Source: Thermoleophilia bacterium
GTDB lineage: Bacteria; Actinomycetota; Thermoleophilia; Gaiellales; SKUG01
Direction of reading: 5' to 3'
Assembly: GCA_020438525.1 (NCBI GenBank)
Contig: JAGQUL010000275.1
Span: 774 to 7,217, forward strand
DNA length: 6,444 nucleotides
Part shown: piece after piece, positions 1 through 6,035 of the stretch
Layout of the letters: each line of letters begins with the position of its first letter
Numbering within the stretch: position 1 is the stretch's first letter
Position numbers and translations under genes: made by a program
The notes under the pieces: model-generated
What the model was told of the DNA's origin: nothing
The model's input: only the letters and a program-made list of their open reading frames with translations
Database searches by the model: none

Positions 1-4
1 GGCG

Positions 5-1981
5 ATGGCACCTCGCACCCCCACCGACCTGCGCGACTTCATCGAACGGCTCCGCGCCGCCGGCGAGCTCGTGGAGGTCACCGCCCCCGTCAGCTCCGAG
101 CTCGAGATCACCGAGATCGTCGATCGCGTCTCCAAGGAGCAGGGCCCCGCGCTGCTGTTCAGCAACGTCGTCGATTCGCACTTCCCCGTGCTCGCCAACC
201 AGTTCGGCAGCGCGCGTCGGCTCGCGATCGCGTTCGGCGTCGACGACATCGACGAGGTCGGCGCCCGGATCAGCGAGCTGCTCACGCTCACCAAGCCACC
301 GAAGGGGCTGCGCGCGAAGCTCGCCACCGCGCGCAAGCTCGGCGGCGTGGCACGCAGCGTTCCCCCGAAGCAGGTGCGCGCCTCGAAGGCCCCGTGCCAG
401 CAGGTCGTGCATACGGGCGACGACGTCGACCTGGACACGATCCCGATCCTCCGGTGCTGGCCCGAGGACGGCGGCCGCTACGTCACCCTGCCGCTCGTGT
501 TCACGAAGGACCGCAACGGCAACCGCAACTGCGGCATGTACCGCGTGCAGCAGTACGACAGGAACACGTGCGGCATGCACTGGCAGATCCACAAGGACGC
601 GGCCGACGACTGGCGACACATGCCGCCAAGCGGTCGGCTCGAGGTGGCGGTGGCGATCGGCACTGACCCGATCGTGACCTACTCCGCGAGCTGCCCGCTG
701 CCCAAGGACATCGACGAGATGGTGTTCTCGGGCTTCGCGCGCGGGCGGCGCGTGGAGATGGTGCAGTGCCGCACCGTCGACCTGCAGGTGCCCGCCAACG
801 CCGAGTTCGTGCTCGAGGGCTACATCGAGCAGGGCGAGCTGCGCACCGAGGGACCGTTCGGCGACCACACCGGTTACTACTCGCTCGCCGACGAGTACCC
901 GGTGTTCCACGTCACCGCGATCACGCGCCGCCGCGATCCGATCTGGGCCGCGACGATCGTGGGCGTGCCCGACCACGAGGACAAGTGGATGGGCAAGGCC
1001 ACCGAGCGGATCTTCCTGCCGCTGCTGCAGATGGTGCAGCACGAGGTCGTCGACTACGACCTGCCGAGCGAGGGCGTGTTCCACGGCTGCTGCATCGTCT
1101 CGATCAGCAAGAAGTTCCCCGCGCACGCGAACAAGATCATGCACGCCGTGTGGGGCACCGCGCTGCTGAGCCTCACCAAGTCGGTGATCGTGGTCGACGA
1201 CGACGTGGACGTGCACGACTACGCCGCGGTCGCCGCGCGCGTGGCCGAGTGCTGGGATCCGGACCTCGACACCGTCTACTCGCGCGGGCCGATCGACGTG
1301 CTCGACCATGCGCCGACCGTGATGGGTATGGGCGGCAAGATCGGCATCGACGCCACCCGCCCGTGGGCGAGCGAGGGTCGCGACGTGGATGCGGAGGCAG
1401 CGCACGCGCGTGCGGAGGCGGTCGATGCGGAGGCGTTCGCGCGGCTCGTGCGCGATGCCGGCGGGCTCAACCATCGCGTGGTGGCGGACGCCGCACTCGC
1501 GATCGTGAGCGTCGACAAGCAGCGCGGCGGACAGGCGCAGCGGCTGCTCGCGAACCTGGTCGACGACGATGCTGCGCGCGGCTTGAAGCTGATCGTGGCG
1601 GTCGACGCGTCGGTCGACGTGGACGATCTCGCACACGTCGCGTTCCGCACGTTCGGCAACACCGATCCCGTCCGCGACAGCGTGCGCTCCTCGAGCGGTG
1701 GCGGCGCGCTCGGCATCGATGCGACTACCAAGCTCGCGGCGGAGGGCTATGCCCGCGACTGGCCGGCCGACATCGTGATGACCGAGCAGGTCAAGCAGCA
1801 GGTCGACGAGCGCTGGAGCGAGTACGGCATCCCCACCCCCGGCGCACGCACCGTGCCGCACGAGGGCCTCGCGCCCGGTGAGACGCGGATCAGGCCGACC
1901 GATACCGCGCGCGGCGCGGGCGGCACCGGCAACGCCGAGATGGCGCGCGACGGCATCGCGGCGCAGGCGACGCAGGGCTGA
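5..1981 (+). CDS. ubiD: UbiD-family prenyl-FMN-dependent decarboxylase, long form
   Basis: This is a soluble (de)carboxylase of the UbiD family, which uses prenylated FMN made by UbiX to remove CO2 from aromatic or alpha,beta-unsaturated acids. In menaquinone-using bacteria such proteins often act late in quinone synthesis, so that is the likeliest role; the substrate is not readable here. The N-terminus (TDLRDFIERLRAAGELVEV) is the usual family start, so the ATG at 5 is right and the protein is complete. Visible family motifs are N-x-GMYR at 175-180 (N175 a metal ligand, MYR the prenyl-FMN loop), LEGYIEQGE at 270-278 (E271 a metal ligand), EGPFGDHTGYY at 282-292, PD at 322-323, and VDDDVDVHD at 397-405. 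Ligand roles are assigned by alignment from memory. At 658 aa it exceeds the roughly 490 aa of E. coli UbiD because residues 361-460 recur in diverged form at about 496-586. The tail after about 630 is Gly/Ala-rich. The upstream region is outside the window. The symbol is a family label. Confidence 0.93.
   Translation: MAPRTPTDLRDFIERLRAAGELVEVTAPVSSELEITEIVDRVSKEQGPALLFSNVVDSHFPVLANQFGSARRLAIAFGVDDIDEVGARISELLTLTKPPKGLRAKLATARKLGGVARSVPPKQVRASKAPCQQVVHTGDDVDLDTIPILRCWPEDGGRYVTLPLVFTKDRNGNRNCGMYRVQQYDRNTCGMHWQIHKDAADDWRHMPPSGRLEVAVAIGTDPIVTYSASCPLPKDIDEMVFSGFARGRRVEMVQCRTVDLQVPANAEFVLEGYIEQGELRTEGPFGDHTGYYSLADEYPVFHVTAITRRRDPIWAATIVGVPDHEDKWMGKATERIFLPLLQMVQHEVVDYDLPSEGVFHGCCIVSISKKFPAHANKIMHAVWGTALLSLTKSVIVVDDDVDVHDYAAVAARVAECWDPDLDTVYSRGPIDVLDHAPTVMGMGGKIGIDATRPWASEGRDVDAEAAHARAEAVDAEAFARLVRDAGGLNHRVVADAALAIVSVDKQRGGQAQRLLANLVDDDAARGLKLIVAVDASVDVDDLAHVAFRTFGNTDPVRDSVRSSSGGGALGIDATTKLAAEGYARDWPADIVMTEQVKQQVDERWSEYGIPTPGARTVPHEGLAPGETRIRPTDTARGAGGTGNAEMARDGIAAQATQG
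1390..1434 (+). repeat. Short TGCGGAGGC repeats inside ubiD
   Basis: The 9-mer TGCGGAGGC occurs three times, at 1390-1398, 1411-1419 and 1426-1434. It encodes an Ala/Glu-rich segment (DAEA, RAEA, DAEA; residues about 462-477). The segment lies between the two copies of the duplicated C-terminal region and probably forms a helical linker. It looks like low-complexity coding DNA, not a regulatory element. Confidence 0.5.
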
Positions 1982-2076
1982 TGATGCGGCTGTTCGGCGT
2001 GTACGACGGGCGGCCCCGACGCCGCGCGGGCACCCGCCTCGACGCAGGCGCGTTCGTTACGGCCCGCCCCTCCTGA
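1981..2076 (+). CDS. Doubtful 31-codon frame at the ubiD stop
   Basis: An ATGATG begins on the last base of the ubiD TGA stop and opens a 31-residue frame (begins MMRLFGVYDG, ends TARPS) that closes at TGA 2074-2076. The overlapping stop/start arrangement is typical of translational coupling. However, no Shine-Dalgarno sequence stands out before it, the peptide is Arg-rich and resembles no protein I know, and a stop-free run of this length is common by chance in GC-rich DNA. It is listed only because it is the sole candidate gene in this gap. Confidence 0.12.
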   Translation: MMRLFGVYDGRPRRRAGTRLDAGAFVTARPS

Positions 2077-2143
2077 TCCCGACACCCCTCCGGGCTCGAT
2101 ACATCGGCAGGGACCGGAACGTCCAGCAGGGGAGGCTACGAGG
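1982..2143. other. 162-bp intergenic gap between ubiD and the propeller gene
   Basis: Apart from the doubtful 31-codon frame, the gap contains only weak structure. GGGCGGCC at 2008-2015 can pair imperfectly with GGCCCGCCC at 2061-2069, and there is a small GCGG/CCGC hairpin near 2027-2040. I found no T-rich terminator and no convincing -35/-10 pair. CTCGATACAT at 2095-2104 is a weak -10-like string without a well-spaced -35. The propeller gene could have its own promoter here, but the sequence does not show one clearly. Confidence 0.5.
2129..2135 (+). promoter_or_regulatory. Ribosome binding site of the propeller gene
   Basis: GGGGAGG lies 8 nt before the ATG at 2144. It is a near-perfect match to the complement of the 16S rRNA 3' end at good spacing, and it fixes the start codon of the following gene. 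Confidence 0.85.
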
Positions 2144-3505
2144 ATGCCGTCGATCGGCTCAGCTGCCAGCGCGACTCGCGCGTACACTCGCGTACCTGCG
2201 CCTGCGCGGGTCGCGATTGCCGTACTCGGCGCAGCGGCGCTCGGCACTGCCGCCTGGCTCGGCGTGCGCGCACTGCGACCCTACGACCAGCCTGCTACGA
2301 CCCGCAACGCTGCAGATGGAGCTGCCACCACAGGCACGAGCACCCCACGCCCGACGACGGATCCCGTCGTCGCTCCATCGCGGCGGTCGCCGGTCGAGCC
2401 GCCGACTTCTACGCACCGGGTCGAGACGCCGACTCCTACAGACCCGGTCGAGCCGCCACCTCGGACCCAGCCGGGCGGTCAGCTGCAGCAGCTCGTGAAG
2501 ACCGGCCCACGCGCCGCGACCAGCGCCAGCGACCCGCAGGCGTTCCACGACCTGCTCGCCGCCGACGGCCCGGGCTGGGCAGCCGCCGACGGCACGCTCA
2601 GCATCCCCCTCCCCGACGGGCAGAACCTCTGGCTGTTCGGCGACACGATCGTGCGCCTGCCCGGCGGCGCCGACAGCAGCGACTTCGTGCGCAACACGGC
2701 AGTGCTCCAGGACGGTGCCACGGCCACCACGCTCACCACCGGCACCGCCAGCGACGCCGACGACTTCCTCAAGCCCGCCGCTCCCGACGAGTGGTACTGG
2801 CCCGGAAGCGGGATCGCGCAGGGGAACGAGCTCGTGCTCTTCATGTCGCGCATCCACAAGACCGCCAGCGGCGCGCCCGGGTGGAACTTCGAGGGCGTCG
2901 GCTCCGACATGCTCGTGCTCGACCTGCACGACCTGTCGGTGAAGGACCGGATCGCGATGCCCGGCGGTACCGGCACCGACTGGGGCAGCGCGGTGGTCGA
3001 GTCCGGCAACCACACCTACGTGTACGGGTTCCGCGGCTATGCTGACGAGCCGTTCCGCCGCGAATCGCTGCTCGCACGCACGACCCGCGGGGAGCTTGGC
3101 CACGCCGCGTTCGAGTACTGGGACGGGACCGGTTGGTCACGTGATCCCGAGCGAGCCGCGCCGGTCGCGAACGGCCTGTCGAACTCGTACTCCGTGTTCA
3201 CGCTGCCCGACGGGCGGTTCGCGATGGCGAACCAGGAGCCGATGTTCGGCACGAAGCTGCGCATCGCCACTGCCGATCGCCCGCAGGGTCCGTGGAGCCG
3301 CTGGACGGTCGTCGACGACGGGCCGCCGCTCACGAGCGACCGGATCTCCTACAACGCGCAGGTGCACCCGCAATTCACCGCCGACGGACACCTGCTCGCG
3401 AGCTGGAACATGAATCGCAAGGATGCGCAGCTTCCCGGTCGCGACGAGCTCGACGACTACCGGCCCGTGTTCCGGTCGATCGACATCGAGCGGCTCGACG
3501 GCTGA
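2144..3505 (+). CDS. Membrane-anchored DUF4185/DUF5005-like beta-propeller protein
   Basis: This 453-aa protein is probably exported and tethered. Residues 1-22 carry Arg12, Arg16 and Arg22, followed by a single hydrophobic helix at about 23-42 (AIAVLGAAALGTAAWLG) and then Arg: a signal anchor with the rest outside. Residues 50-115 form a Pro/Thr-rich stalk, and 130-453 form a globular domain. Hallmarks are D149-G, PLPDG at 156-160, LWLFGDT at 162-168, VRNTAVLQDG at 182-191, WYWPGSG at 217-223, DWGSAVV near 279-285, TYVYGFR at 291-297 and YNAQVHP at 403-409. This order is that of DUF4185/DUF5005-type five-bladed propellers, which resemble GH43-like glycosidases; some DUF4185 members are, as I recall, endo-D-arabinanases. 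Asp149 and Asp167 are candidate catalytic or ligand residues (inference). A cell-surface or extracellular glycan substrate is likely but unidentified. The next gene begins 44 nt after the stop. Confidence 0.82.
   Translation: MPSIGSAASATRAYTRVPAPARVAIAVLGAAALGTAAWLGVRALRPYDQPATTRNAADGAATTGTSTPRPTTDPVVAPSRRSPVEPPTSTHRVETPTPTDPVEPPPRTQPGGQLQQLVKTGPRAATSASDPQAFHDLLAADGPGWAAADGTLSIPLPDGQNLWLFGDTIVRLPGGADSSDFVRNTAVLQDGATATTLTTGTASDADDFLKPAAPDEWYWPGSGIAQGNELVLFMSRIHKTASGAPGWNFEGVGSDMLVLDLHDLSVKDRIAMPGGTGTDWGSAVVESGNHTYVYGFRGYADEPFRRESLLARTTRGELGHAAFEYWDGTGWSRDPERAAPVANGLSNSYSVFTLPDGRFAMANQEPMFGTKLRIATADRPQGPWSRWTVVDDGPPLTSDRISYNAQVHPQFTADGHLLASWNMNRKDAQLPGRDELDDYRPVFRSIDIERLDG
2393..2473 (+). repeat. 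Three 27-bp tandem units encoding the Pro/Thr stalk
   Basis: Units begin at 2393, 2420 and 2447, each with a GTCGAG core, and encode nine residues apiece: VEPPTSTHR, VETPTPTDP and VEPPPRTQP. The period is exactly nine codons, so copy-number change would keep the frame. The stalk would lift the propeller away from the membrane. Repeats of this kind in surface proteins often vary in number between strains (general knowledge, not shown here). Confidence 0.8.
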
Positions 3506-3549
3506 CGGGCTGCCTCAAGCACGGCATCGAACGCGCCGATGACGGCCGC

Positions 3550-4602
3550 ATGGCGCACCAGATTCCACTCCGGAGCGTATTTCCACTCGCCCCCGAAGAC
3601 GGGGTGATCGACACGAGCGGACTGGAGCCTCCGCGGCCGCCTCGCGTCACCGGTCGCAACGCCGCGTGGCTGGCTGGTGGTGCCGTCGCATTGCCCCTGT
3701 CGCAGTACGTGGCCTACGAGCTCAACGCGATGGGGTTGGGTCTGCTGGCAGCAATGGCGATCGGCGTGGTCGTGGCGCGTGGCGTCATGGCTGAGTACAT
3801 CGCCAGCACCGGTATCGTCCCCCAGCCGTCGTCCGGGATCGCAGTGCTGGACGGCCTGCTCGTGCTCGCCACCAGGAGCGTGCAACCCGCGGCTGTCGCC
3901 ACGAACTCAGACGCATCCACCCCGCCCGCGCTCCGCAAGTGGGCGCTCGCCCGCGGCCTGCAGGTGCGCGCCGACCTCGATGCGAGCACCGTGTTGGTCG
4001 GGAGCGCCGCGAGCGCGCTTCCCGCATTCCGAGGCATGGAGGCGAACGCAGCGGGCATGGCTACCGGGCTCGTGGGGTACCGTGGCATGCCGATCCACGT
4101 CGCGAAGCTGCATTGGGTCGTGACCGAGCAGAACCTGCGTATCGAGGCACCGAACCGCGTGTGGTCGGCGTGGGTGGTCCTGTGCAGGCTCCCGAAGGGC
4201 GTCGCGGCGATGTACCCGTGCAGCTCGCTCAGCCGACCGGCGCGACCCGTCCGAGGACTGTCGATCCAGATCCCCGGGGCATTCCGGGTTCGGAGCGAGA
4301 GCGTCGACTTCGACCGCACGTGCACCCTGCGGATCGTCGGTGATCCGGACGGGCTGCAGTGGCGCGAGCTGCTGCATCCGGCATTCCTGTCGGAGCTCGC
4401 ACATGAGCGGGACATCACGTGGCAGCAGCAGGGCGAGTGGCTCGCGATCATCGCGAACGCAGATGCATCCGAGACGGTCCCGGTCAAGCGTCTCGACACG
4501 ATGTGCGCGAACGCACTGTGGCTGCACGAGCAGTTCGTGCGCGCGGCATACGGTGACGTTCCCGGCCGCAGCCTGACCCAGGATACGCCCGACGCAGCCT
4601 GA
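3550..4602 (+). CDS. Uncharacterised membrane protein with C-terminal DUF3137-like domain
   Basis: I do not recognise this 350-aa protein. The start is ATG 3550 (MAHQIPLRSVF): it is the first usable start in frame after the preceding gene's stop, although no clear Shine-Dalgarno sequence precedes it, so reinitiation after the gene upstream (44 nt) is possible. Residues 1-36 are hydrophilic. Two hydrophobic stretches, about 38-56 and 60-80, could form a membrane hairpin. The remainder is soluble: about 100-230 includes a small beta-rich region (VGYRGMPIHVAKLHWVV at 175-191), then a segment around 244-300 (FRVRSESVDFDRTCTLRIVGD, then WRELLHPAFLSEL, then WQQQGEWLAII). This last segment recalls the "F.R.F.V...D...A..LL.P....WL" pattern of DUF3137-like bacterial membrane proteins, which is a tentative inference. 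No catalytic motif is visible. A hairpin begins exactly at its stop codon. Confidence 0.75.
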   Translation: MAHQIPLRSVFPLAPEDGVIDTSGLEPPRPPRVTGRNAAWLAGGAVALPLSQYVAYELNAMGLGLLAAMAIGVVVARGVMAEYIASTGIVPQPSSGIAVLDGLLVLATRSVQPAAVATNSDASTPPALRKWALARGLQVRADLDASTVLVGSAASALPAFRGMEANAAGMATGLVGYRGMPIHVAKLHWVVTEQNLRIEAPNRVWSAWVVLCRLPKGVAAMYPCSSLSRPARPVRGLSIQIPGAFRVRSESVDFDRTCTLRIVGDPDGLQWRELLHPAFLSELAHERDITWQQQGEWLAIIANADASETVPVKRLDTMCANALWLHEQFVRAAYGDVPGRSLTQDTPDAA

Positions 4603-4645
4603 GCGACGACGGCCAGCAGCGCGGCCCGTGCTGGCCGTCGCCGCT
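4602..4645 (+). terminator. Strong GC-rich hairpin right after the stop codon
   Basis: CGACGGCCAGCA (4607-4618) and TGCTGGCCGTCG (4629-4640) are perfect 12-bp inverted arms around a 10-nt loop. After one A/C mismatch (4606/4641) four further pairs extend the stem to 4602/4645, giving 16 pairs of 17. It starts on the last base of the upstream TGA. There is no T-tract, so it is not a textbook Rho-independent terminator, but U-less hairpins at gene ends are frequent in high-G+C actinobacteria. It could also protect the 3' end of the mRNA or attenuate read-through to the oxidoreductase gene. Confidence 0.65.
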
Positions 4646-4669
4646 GATCGACCCGGTCCGGGACGGGCC

Positions 4670-4681
4670 CCTCCGTGGAGG
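4670..4681 (+). promoter_or_regulatory. Ribosome binding site inside a CCTCC/GGAGG inverted repeat
   Basis: GGAGG at 4677-4681 sits 7 nt before the ATG at 4689 and sets the start of the oxidoreductase gene. Only two bases upstream lies its exact complement CCTCC (4670-4674). In RNA this could fold as a four-pair stem with a CGUG loop that hides the ribosome binding site. The site is sure; the regulatory reading is inference. Confidence 0.7.
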
Positions 4682-4688
4682 ACGAGGC

Positions 4689-5939
4689 ATGCAGGTCTCC
4701 ACCACCCAGCCGCCCGCTCCACCCGTTGCCGCTTCCAGCGCCGCTCCGACCGTGCCGGCACCACTCGACGCGCCCGTGCTGATCGCCGGCGGCGGCATTG
4801 CGGGAATCACCACCGCCCTCGAGCTCGCGCATCAGGGCGTGCGCAGCGTGGTGCTCGAAAAGCGCGGCCCGGTCGCGACCCGCCAGAACCTGTTCAACCT
4901 CGTGCCGCCCGTGCTCGACAACCTCCAGCGACTCGACCCGGGCGGCGAGCTGATGTCGAAGGTCGCGTCCGTACAGTCGATCACGATCGGCGCGCCGGGC
5001 GCCCCCGAGACGAAGACCCGCGACTTCTCGACGCCGCAGATGGCACCCGACCCGACCCGTTCGCGTGGCGACGTGAAGGCGCTGCTCAGCTCGATGCAGC
5101 CACCGAGCGTCGCCGGCGCGGACAACCGCCGCTGGGGCCGGATCGGTATCGCCGAGCTCGAGAACGCACTGCGCGGATTCGCCACGTCGCGCTTCGGCGA
5201 CCTGATCGAGCTGCGCACCGACACCGCAGTCACGGGCGCGCGCACGGTCGGCGACCACGTCGAGGCGACCGTGCAGGCAGGCGGCGCCGCTGCCGCACAG
5301 GACACGCTGCGCGGCGCGTTCCTCGTCGACGCCACCGCCGGCCGGCTCGATGGTGGCCGATGGAAGCGCACCGGCCAGGACGCCACGTGGGTAGGCACGC
5401 GTTTCGAGGGCGTCGACTCCACCGGCACCGTGATGCGCACGCAGCCCGACCCCGACGGCGTGCACGCCCGAACGAACGTGGTGCTCGAACACCCCGCGCG
5501 GTCGATCGCGTGGTCGCAGCTGCCCGCGGGCGTGGATCCGGCAACGACCGACCAGGCAGGCCGCGATGCGATCGCCGTGGCCGATGCACGATCGGTCGGC
5601 GTGACCGGCGAGCAGCTGCCGCTGCCTCCCGGCGACCGCCTCCAGGCGCGCGTGCGGCCCGGCTACAACAGCAGCGCGGTGCGCGGCCGGATCGTGACCG
5701 TCGGCGACGGCAGCCGCGAGCCGTTCTTCCCGACGTCCTCCGGTGCAGCAATGGCGATCGTGCACGATGCCCCGATCGCTGCCGACGCGATCGTCGCGTC
5801 GCTGCGTGATCCTGGGTCGAAGGACCACGAGATGCGCTCGTACGCGATGCGGATGTCGCACGCGAACCGGGCCCTCACCACCGCATCCTCCGCTCGGTTC
5901 GAGCAGCTGAGCGGGCGACTGCCCGACGCGGACGAGTAA
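4689..5939 (+). CDS. FAD-dependent oxidoreductase, group A monooxygenase-like fold
   Basis: This is a 416-aa flavoprotein. After an Ala/Pro-rich leader (1-28) comes a Rossmann beta-alpha-beta unit: VLIAGGGIAG at 30-39 binds the FAD pyrophosphate, and E57 (VVLEKRG) at the end of strand 2 should bind the ribose. R65 and the following hydrophobic helix (LFNLVPPVLDNLQRLD) match the post-Rossmann region of PHBH/UbiH-like enzymes. RWGRIGIAELENALR at 148-162 resembles the segment before the substrate domain, FLVDATAG at 211-218 replaces the usual GADG, and GRIVTVGDG...PFFPTSSGAAMAI at about 333-357 is the second FAD motif. The family hydroxylates, epoxidises or reduces aromatic, polyketide or isoprenoid substrates; the substrate here is unknown. 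The GGAGG ribosome binding site fixes the ATG start, so the leader is probably translated. The leader lacks a hydrophobic core or twin Arg, so it is not an obvious signal peptide. Stop is TAA. Confidence 0.85.
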   Translation: MQVSTTQPPAPPVAASSAAPTVPAPLDAPVLIAGGGIAGITTALELAHQGVRSVVLEKRGPVATRQNLFNLVPPVLDNLQRLDPGGELMSKVASVQSITIGAPGAPETKTRDFSTPQMAPDPTRSRGDVKALLSSMQPPSVAGADNRRWGRIGIAELENALRGFATSRFGDLIELRTDTAVTGARTVGDHVEATVQAGGAAAAQDTLRGAFLVDATAGRLDGGRWKRTGQDATWVGTRFEGVDSTGTVMRTQPDPDGVHARTNVVLEHPARSIAWSQLPAGVDPATTDQAGRDAIAVADARSVGVTGEQLPLPPGDRLQARVRPGYNSSAVRGRIVTVGDGSREPFFPTSSGAAMAIVHDAPIAADAIVASLRDPGSKDHEMRSYAMRMSHANRALTTASSARFEQLSGRLPDADE

Positions 5940-5940
5940 T

Positions 5941-5990
5941 CCTGCACGCGGCCGCGTGCGACCTGCACCACCTGCCGTTCGACACCTGTA
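5941..5990 (+). repeat. Recurring CCTG(CAC) motifs upstream of the last gene
   Basis: CCTGCAC occurs at 5941-5947 and again at 5962-5968, exactly 21 bp apart (two helical turns), flanking the palindrome. Related CCTGCCG (5971-5977) and CCTGTA (5985-5990) follow. Four CCTG cores within 50 bp, immediately upstream of and overlapping a candidate promoter, could be an activator or repressor array. The core is short and GC-rich, so chance is a real alternative. Confidence 0.35.
5944..5959. repeat. 16-bp perfect palindrome after the oxidoreductase stop
   Basis: GCACGCGGCCGCGTGC is its own reverse complement and begins 5 nt after the TAA. As RNA it gives a six-pair stem with a GGCC loop, a weak U-less terminator candidate. 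As DNA it could be a dimeric repressor site for the downstream promoter, although it lies about 35 bp upstream of the -35 box. The sequence does not decide between these readings. Confidence 0.6.
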
Positions 5991-6007
5991 GCATCTCGGG
6001 CGATATT
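5979..6007 (+). promoter_or_regulatory. Candidate sigma-70-like promoter for the last gene
   Basis: TCGACA at 5979-5984 matches five of six bases of TTGACA, and GATATT at 6002-6007 matches four of six of TATAAT, with an ideal 17-bp spacer. The -10 lies in a locally AT-rich patch (GATATTCCAA) that stands out in this GC-rich window. Transcription would start near 6014 and leave a leader of about 20 nt that includes the ribosome binding site. Confidence 0.55.
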
Positions 6008-6025
6008 CCAACCCGTGTTTCGTCA

Positions 6026-6032
6026 GGGAGGA
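6026..6032 (+). promoter_or_regulatory. Ribosome binding site of the last gene
   Basis: GGGAGGA precedes the ATG at 6036; the GGAGG core is 4 nt from the start, slightly tight. The 9-mer GGAGGACGA here (6027-6035) is identical to that before the oxidoreductase gene (4677-4685), and both genes begin ATGCAG. Confidence 0.75.
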
Positions 6033-6035
6033 CGA

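Noticed and set aside
766..1881. Arg-rich + strand open frame in another phase inside ubiD
   Set aside because: It is composed almost wholly of Arg, Ala, Gly and Pro, as expected for an out-of-phase reading of GC-rich DNA, and it overlaps conserved UbiD motifs.
2008..2069. Possible terminator stem after ubiD (GGGCGGCC with GGCCCGCCC)
   Set aside because: The pairing needs a bulge and a roughly 45-nt loop and has no T-tract; such pairings are common in GC-rich DNA.
2087..2135. CCTCC upstream of the propeller gene that could pair with its GGAGG ribosome binding site
   Set aside because: Only five pairs across a loop of about 39 nt, unlike the adjacent arms before the flavoprotein gene; too weak to claim.
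2159..3103. Antisense open frame of 314 codons opposite the propeller gene
   Set aside because: The + strand frame has a signal anchor, stalk and family motifs, while the antisense product is low-complexity and resembles no protein.
3292..3549. Upstream extension of the membrane-protein gene into the propeller gene
   Set aside because: An in-frame ATG exists at 3292, but it would overlap the 3' end of the propeller gene by over 200 bp and add an Arg-rich low-complexity stretch. ATG 3550 avoids the overlap.
4628..5809. Arg-rich + strand open frame overlapping the flavoprotein gene
   Set aside because: It has no motifs and extreme Arg content; the FAD motifs and ribosome binding site support the other phase.
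3714..6011. Very long antisense open frame (about 765 codons) across the membrane-protein and flavoprotein genes
   Set aside because: It is Arg/Gly/Ala-rich with no domain pattern, runs through the intergenic hairpin, and lies opposite two genes with clear motifs and ribosome binding sites. Stop-free antisense frames arise readily in high-G+C DNA.
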